Source of the DNA: Muscardinus avellanarius
Lineage: Eukaryota > Chordata > Mammalia > Rodentia > Gliridae
Direction: 5' to 3'
Length of the DNA stretch: 64,000 bases
NCBI GenBank assembly: GCA_963383645.1
Contig: OY726561.1
Span: forward strand, 23,454,795 to 23,518,794
Shown: piece after piece, positions 57,955 to 64,000 of the stretch
Position numbering within the stretch: position 1 is the first letter of the stretch
How the letters are laid out: each line of letters begins with the position of its first letter
Translations under genes and position numbers: made by a program
The notes under the pieces: model-generated
What the model was told of the DNA's origin: nothing
The model's database searches: none
The model's input: the letters and a program-made list of their open reading frames with translations, nothing else

Positions 57955-58128
57955 CTAATAAGTAATCATAGAGTTTTTATTGGTATAGAAAACTCATTAA
58001 GATAGGTAAGTGGACAAAAGAATAGAGTGTAGGAGAGGGTTTAGAGGAGAAAAAAGGAGAAATTTTGGAATATGTAGAAAGGTGATCCTGATATTCCTCA
58101 TAAAATAATGGTGATTATTTATACCAAA
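57955..58128 (+). repeat. First copy of a dispersed intronic direct repeat
   Basis: About 170 bp, matching 58855-59022. Shared landmarks are TAAGTAA.CATAGAGTT, TTAAG.TAGGTAA and a run of about 30 identical bases starting GTGATCCTGATATTCCTC. Not a SINE or L1 that I recognise. Confidence 0.9.
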
Positions 58129-58169
58129 GAAAATCAACATAGCTCTGCAATTGAAATAATAAGGTAAAA

Positions 58170-58170
<1 letters not shown>

Positions 58171-58213
<43 letters not shown>
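58171..58213. repeat. (TG)n microsatellite
   Basis: About 21 TG units, between the two copies of the direct repeat. Confidence 0.97.
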
Positions 58214-58216
<3 letters not shown>

Positions 58217-58854
58217 TCCTAAGGTCTTATTAAAATGCAACAGTTATAATTTTGTGCTTTTTGATTTCTTATGAAAGCAGTCTATTATTTTAAGCCTCAA
58301 GAGGATATGTTTTCAAAGGATTCATTTATATCTCAGATCTAAAATGTGTTAACTAAGATATACTTTTCTCCAAATAATTTTATTAATTCAGAATTTAAAA
58401 CTTTATATATATGGATCTTAAAAATAATCTTTAAATTTAAATATTCCTGCCAAAATAATAGACCTTTGATTTAATGTTCTTTTTGAAACTATGAAAATTT
58501 TTTGTTTCATTTTTCTTTAGTTCTGACCATGAGTATGCTTTATATCACTCCTCATGACCTTGAGTTTTGTGGAAGGTAAAATTTCAAAGTAAATCAACTC
58601 TATGTTAACTTATTAAATACATATTCTATGTTCTCAAAAATAGTATGTAATGTTAAATGAAGAAAACTCCTCCATAACTTTCTCTTAGAAATAGTTGTAA
58701 ACTATTAGTAAGTTCCTGTCATGTTCTAATAAATGGGGAAAACCATTCTTAGAAAATGTTAGTAGAATTCCTTTATTTCCCAACACTTTCTATGGGTTCA
58801 TAATAAACATACCTTGTCCAGTCTCAAATATTCAAGAAATATATAAAGTATCCC

Positions 58855-59022
58855 AATAAGTAACCATAGAGTTCTTATTAGGATAGACAGACCATTAAGG
58901 TAGGTAAATAGAAAAAAAGAATATAGTGTAGAAAATGGTTCAGAGGAGAGAAAAGAGAAATTCTGTAATATGTAGCAAAGTGATCCTGATATTCCTCATA
59001 AAATAATGGTGACTATTCATGC
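58855..59022 (+). repeat. Second copy of the dispersed intronic direct repeat
   Basis: Same orientation as 57955-58128, about 0.9 kb away, with scattered substitutions and small gaps. Confidence 0.9.
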
Positions 59023-62000
59023 ATAAAAGTCAACTTATCACGCAATTTTAATTAGTTATCTAGTAAACAGAACATTACCCATGTGATTTGAAAAATAAAA
59101 CAATTCCCAGAAAATGATTAGGTTCCCATAATTGCATCAATTTGAAATTTCTTTGTTTTAGCAAGGAAGTAGAAAATATGCTTCATCTGTGAATTGGTCA
59201 ATTCTACCATCTATAATCTAGAGCCAAAATATCAGTAGAAAGCAAAAAGTTTGGGAAAGATAAAATCAAAGCCATTACTAAATGCAAGCCTCTCTATAGA
59301 CTTCAAGTGAATGAATTTTGTAAATTTTTTAAAGCAGAAATAATGCATTTGTGCAACAAAATAATGATTTTGGCAAAGGAATCTCAAAGTCCACAACCCA
59401 GTCATTTGGTTTACCAAGTAAAGTCTGTCATTTTTATGCAAACATGTAAATCTGCTTTTTAATTGTTCTAAAACTAGTAAAAAAAAAATCACTTACCAGG
59501 TTGTGATTAGTGAAAAACACAAACACTATTCTCATTTTCAAATGATGGAAATGTAAAAATAAAAATATTTCATGTTATGTCCTCAAATTGAGCTTCCTTG
59601 GAAAACTTCCATGGAAAACTAGTACCATCTCTTTCTTTATATCAATTTTGTGTCCTTAAAATTGGTGACTAAAATATTGCTTTTTTTCTCCTTGACCCTT
59701 GCAAATATGCTAACTCTATCTGATGTCCATAAAATTCAGTAAAACAATCACATATATATTTGGAACAATAACACTGAATGCCAGATCAAAATACAATCTG
59801 AATTCACTGAATTGACTGCAATCGTTTCAACATGGTAAAATTTAATTACTCTAGGATCATTGCATAGGAATATTTTTGCTTAATGAAAAAATTAAATGAT
59901 GTTGAAATTTAAAGAAGAAACTAGTCATATATATTCCTTCAAAATTTTATATGGATACATGTCTAAAATATGTAAATGGTAGACATTGTAAATGTTAGAA
60001 ATAGTTATCAATTTGTAAGTTTACATTTAACATAATAATTAAAAAGCAACAGAAGTGATACATAATTATATTCAACATACTATGACTTATATGAAACATG
60101 GTCATGAATATTGAGTTACGTTTGCAAAATAATCACTTGGAAAAAGACTAAATGTAACAAATCCTTAAGTTCCAAGTACAACTGACATGATATTTAACAA
60201 GGTCAACTTTAGAATTAAGGGGGTCTTTTGAGTAAGGCATGTTATCAAGAGTTATTTAGTGGCTGAATAAAACAATTCTGAGTGATTTCTGACAAATTAC
60301 ACAAAAGGTTGACAATTTGAGAAATAGGAAAAAGACTAATGGTATACAGATGAATTATACATGCATAATTAATTGGACTTTAGAAATTTTTTGATTCGTT
60401 GATTAGCCTTGCTATTACTCTTTGTTTTTACTTTACAGAGCTTAAAAGGAAATATCACATGATATGACACACCACTAAAACATGCAAGACAAACTTATTG
60501 CTATAATGAAAGAAAACCTAGCAGCATTCAGCTGCCATGAATGGCCTCCATTTTCACCTTTATTCGCTGCACAGCATTTATCTGCATGATGAAAATAGTT
60601 TTTGAAGATAGAATAGGAATAAAATAAAGATAAATAGTAATTTTACAAACATGAAGGTAAAAAAAGGAGAGTGACAGTAGGAAAGAAAAAAAGAGAAAAT
60701 GATTAATGCAACATTTATACATAGTAATTACTAATTATCTAGAAAAAGAATAAATTACTTCTATACAAGGCAACAAATGATTAAAATCTGTAATTTCTAA
60801 ATAGGTGCCACATTTTAAAAACTTAGAATAAGAGTCAGTATCAGTAATACTTAAAGTATGATCTCAAGATGTTTCACAATGTTTGATAATGAATTTTCTA
60901 CCCTAATTTCTTAGGACACATATTTAATAAAAATCAGTTATATTTTCAATAATATATAAACTCCCAAGAAATATAAGTAAAAAGGACCTATTAATATAAT
61001 GAACATTTGTAAGAATAGACTATGGGAGTATCTATTCAGCCCACCATGACTATACTCTATGCATGTGCCACTGGATCAATATTTAAATAATTTTGAAATC
61101 GATCATAAAATAATTATAAAATGATTATAAAATAATTCATAATCTTACTTTTTTACAATTCAGTAAACAATAGCAATATTATAGTAGGTATAGTATAAGT
61201 ATTTAGAATTGACTGAGAAATCTGAGAGTTATAATACATTTATTTCTGATTAATTGGACTTCAATTTCAGCATTAAGAATATTTAAATTTTTATTCTAAA
61301 ATATAATATTAAAAAACTTTTTTATACTGACTATGCACAAACACAAGTTTTTGTGATGGTGATGAGTTAGTCATACAAGATTAGTGATGCTTCAGACTAT
61401 AGAATTATTATTATCAAAATAATTTTATTTTATATTTCATCAATTAAAAAACTCATGAAAACACCAGTTAACTAAGTTTGTTACAGATTAGCAATATATT
61501 TCTTAGTAATCCATGCAGTTTCTTCCTTATCTTGTCAAAGATGAAGAGCTATTATGTATGTACTACAGATTTTCAGGTGGCTGAATTACTTTGCCATTGG
61601 AAATTTAAAAATGCACCAAAGTATATTGATGGTCAAGACCACATGTCTTCACTTCAAAATACCAGAAAAAAAGGCAATTACTAAAAGATAGTAAGGTCTT
61701 TCTTTGATTATAAGCAAATAATATTAAACATGTATAACCCAAAAGAAATAGGAAAATTTTTTCAAAATAAATTAATCTCTGAGGATACTTCCAAATATAT
61801 GAAGTGTCATATAACAATTTGATAGTGTTTTAGTCATTGAAATTATAAACTAATAAAGCAATGTCATTTTATTAGTATCTAGTTCCATAGGTATTTTCAA
61901 AATTATTTGAGTAACAATTTGACACAACTATCCATATTCTTATTTTTGTAAAAAAAAAAAGTTGTGCAAGTATGAATATTAAAAATGAATCTTTTTCCAA

Positions 62001-62907
62001 GCTCTATTTCTACCTAATGAATAGACATATCTCACAAAATAAACAAGTCGCTAATAGAAAGTCAAAATATAAGTATATTAATAATTTTAACATTTTTTAG
62101 AAACTCAGTCATAAATTTTAAAATAATGTGATTATCTACTTAAATAAATATACAGAAAAACAATTTTAAGAATGTAAGGTGAATATTATTACTAAAAATA
62201 GTTCTTTAGTCCAATAAATAAGTGCATTCTGTGTATATCCTATTATTTACAGAAGTAAGATATGTGTTAATATAAGTAGTGGGTTTCTATATTTAAAGCA
62301 TGTATAAAACTTATTAATAGAATCTATAATTCATGATATCCAAAAATAAACTAAAATTAAATCCTGCTAACTTTTAAACTTTATATCTTTTTCCAACAAA
62401 TACAAAGACTTAAGGGATAATAGTCTACTATAAATAACTTATTTCAGATATGTTTATTATCTAACATTAAAATTAAAAAAATAAGTCATATGGCAATAAG
62501 TACTTGTGATGAAACAGATGAAGACCTCTTTTCAATAGTTTTTAAAAATACAATGCTATCTCTATAGCACTGTGTACATTTAACAGCTCACAATTTCCCC
62601 ATTATCAACTTTATAGTTGCCTTACAAAAGCTGTATCTAATTTGAGCAATGGTCAGTCTATATAAGTGCTTATATTTGATGTGACTTTCCTCAAAGCTTT
62701 ACAATCAGTGGATTCAGTCAGATAATTAGATATTTATACATGTGATATTTTTGTAATTACATTGCCTTCCTCACCCACCCCCAGCTTAATAGTAATTTAA
62801 AATTATTGCCACCCTCACCCCCCTTCTTTTATGACTTGTATAAAATTCACTAATATGGTTTGTAGAAGTCCTTGGATGGTCTAAGTACTGGCTATTTCTT
62901 CAGTATC

Positions 62908-62909
<2 letters not shown>

Positions 62910-62963
<54 letters not shown>

Positions 62964-62965
62964 GT
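62910..62965. repeat. (TA)n microsatellite
   Basis: About 23 TA units, continuing into TATG repeats. Confidence 0.96.
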
Positions 62966-63095
62966 ATGTATGTATAAAGAAAAGTAGGACAAGTATTTTA
63001 TGTCATACACCCTCTTTCATGTAACATACATACACTGGAAAGCTCATTCCAGAAAAAAAATTCTTTTAGAAAATCACATTTTTAAAATGGAAACA

Positions 63096-63279
63096 AGCCA
63101 GGCTTGGTAGCGAATGCTTGTAATTCCCGCGCTTGGGAGGCGGAGACAGGAGGATCACCCAAGTTAGAAGCCAGCCACTCTGGTTTAAGAGACCCTGTTT
63201 CCAAGTAAAAAAGTATAAAATAGGTCTGGAAGTGTAGCCCAGAGGTAGAAGGGCTTCCAGGAACCCTAGTACCACCAAA

Positions 63280-63320
<41 letters not shown>
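63096..63320 (+). repeat. B1-dID SINE with (AAAT)n tail
   Basis: Plus strand: GCCAGGCTTGGTAGCGAATG start, dID half ending CCCTAGTACCACC, (AAAT)n from 63278. Duplication AAATGGAAAC at 63086-63095 and 63321-63330. Confidence 0.92.
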
Positions 63321-63322
<2 letters not shown>

Positions 63323-63389
63323 ATGGAAACCCTAATTCTAATTCTATATCATAAATTAGGTATTCTTACCAAATGTTTTCATAGCAACA

Positions 63390-63390
<1 letters not shown>

Positions 63391-63440
<50 letters not shown>
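63391..63440. repeat. (TG)n microsatellite
   Basis: TG repeat ending in CGCGC. Confidence 0.97.
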
Positions 63441-63514
63441 TTCTGAAGATTGAGCAACCCAAGGATATCTCCATCTTAATCTCCATCTCCAACTCCAATC
63501 CTATTTTATTTTAT

Positions 63515-63728
63515 TATTATATTTTTGTGGTACTGAGGGTTGAACATAGGGATACTACACTACTAAGTTACACACCCAGTACTATTTTTATCCTTTATTT
63601 TTAAACAGGGTCTCATTAAGTTACAGACTGCCTCCCTAAGAAGCTGCATTTGGCTATGAAACTGAAATAATCCTGTCTCAGTTCCCAAGTACTGGGATTA
63701 GAAGCATGATTCACTAAGCCCAGTTTAT
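63515..63728 (-). repeat. B1-dID SINE (old copy)
   Basis: Minus strand: GTGGTACTGAGGGTTGAACA, AAACAGGGTCTCATTAAG, ending TCACTAAGCCCAG. Confidence 0.82.
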
Positions 63729-63862
63729 TTTTTTATTCTCAAAACACTTTGCTAGGTCCTTTAGGTTCTCATTAAGTTGATGAGGCTGACCTCAAATCTG
63801 CAATCCTCTTATATCAGTTTCCCAAGTGCAGTGATTACAGGCATGTGTCATCATGCTAAGCA
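63729..63862 (-). repeat. B1-like SINE half (old copy)
   Basis: Minus strand: T-run, AGGTTCTCATTAAGTTGATG, CTGACCTCAAATCTGC, ending CATCATGCTAAGC. The dID half is absent. Confidence 0.75.
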
Positions 63863-63950
63863 CATGAATATATCTTATAGTTGTAATCCTTCACTGGTAT
63901 CCTAATTCAGGTGTTTTTGGAATCAATGTGTTACTATAAGTCTTGGATAC

Positions 63951-64000
63951 ATACAACATACATACATATATATATACATACACGTATATATGTACATATA
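63951..64000. repeat. TA/TACA-rich simple repeat
   Basis: Alternating TACATA/TATATA sequence running off the window end. Confidence 0.85.

Larger units (their letters stand above)
42271..64000 (-). other. NCAM2: NCAM2 intron upstream of the transmembrane exon (partial)
   Basis: The intron opens upward from the acceptor at 42269-42270 and runs past the window end. No FN3-coding exon can be found in it by translation. It contains about 22 SINEs and only short L1 fragments. AT-rich stretches with nothing recognisable are 42272-43360, 48360-48845, 49000-49505, 51135-52685, 53900-55760, 56625-57050 and 59025-62900. Confidence 0.85.

Noticed and set aside
59480..59530. Splice-donor-like sequence on the minus strand (CCTG followed by GTAAGTG)
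   Set aside because: No FN3 or other NCAM2 coding sequence adjoins it, and upstream codons contain no recognisable match.
1826..63278. Recurring open frames with peptides like GTGVPGSPS...GLHFQTYF or LRDPPVSASQ...GLQACATTPG on either strand
   Set aside because: They are translations of B1-dID SINE copies in fixed frames, not genes.
1853..63320. Box A/B-like sequences in SINEs as possible tRNA genes
   Set aside because: They belong to 7SL/ID-derived retroposons with A tails and target duplications; no intact cloverleaf.
712..63604. Open frames made of Cys/Val or Tyr/Ile repeats (712, 26568, 36287, 46634-46981, 63323) and Leu/Ser repeats (34007)
   Set aside because: Products of TG/CA, TA and TC microsatellites.
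1..64000. CRISPR arrays, operons, phage or plasmid genes, or a new defence-type system
   Set aside because: No regular repeat-spacer structure and no dense coding. The intron-exon structure and retroposons show a mammalian chromosome.

Overview
The window is a piece of mammalian nuclear genome, most likely from a sciuromorph rodent (squirrel, dormouse or mountain-beaver lineage). The main evidence is the repeat content. About 50 copies of a SINE join a B1-like (7SL-derived) 5' half to a degenerate ID (tRNA-Ala-derived) 3' half, the B1-dID type. There are also many 5'-truncated or inverted L1 copies and long simple repeats. Base composition is AT-rich and there are no bacterial-style genes. 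The exact species cannot be read from the sequence.

The only protein-coding gene is the 3' end of NCAM2 (neural cell adhesion molecule 2, OCAM) on the minus strand. Three exons can be placed to the base: the transmembrane exon (42064-42268), a cytoplasmic-tail exon (29972-30091) and the last coding exon (25102 down to the TAA at 24991-24993). Their reading frames join exactly across both introns. The encoded C-terminus matches mammalian NCAM2 as I remember it, apart from three substitutions. The long sequence below the stop, to about 19540, is nearly free of repeats and ends at an AATAAA signal, so I read it as a 5.4-kb 3' UTR. From 42269 to the window end is intron; the upstream FN3 exons are not in the window.

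Layout. 1-19.5 kb: intergenic DNA downstream of NCAM2, dense in L1, with several copies showing the 5' inversion of twin priming, one of them about 6 kb long; a class III (ERVL-type) pol remnant (10.0-11.8 kb); an odd CpG-bearing segment (11.8-12.24 kb); and an L1 5' UTR with about 200-bp repeated modules (16.55-17.9 kb). 19.5-25.1 kb: NCAM2 terminal exon. 25.1-42.3 kb: two introns (4.87 and 11.97 kb) with L1 and SINE insertions. 42.3-64 kb: NCAM2 intron with SINEs, simple repeats, two local duplications and a perfect 41-bp tandem duplication.

I found no CRISPR array, no operon-like system and no other host gene. The notable items are transposon structures (twin-primed L1s, a SINE with no 3' tail, nested SINEs), the GGTCA-motif array at 11.9 kb, and unexplained duplicated segments in the intron.
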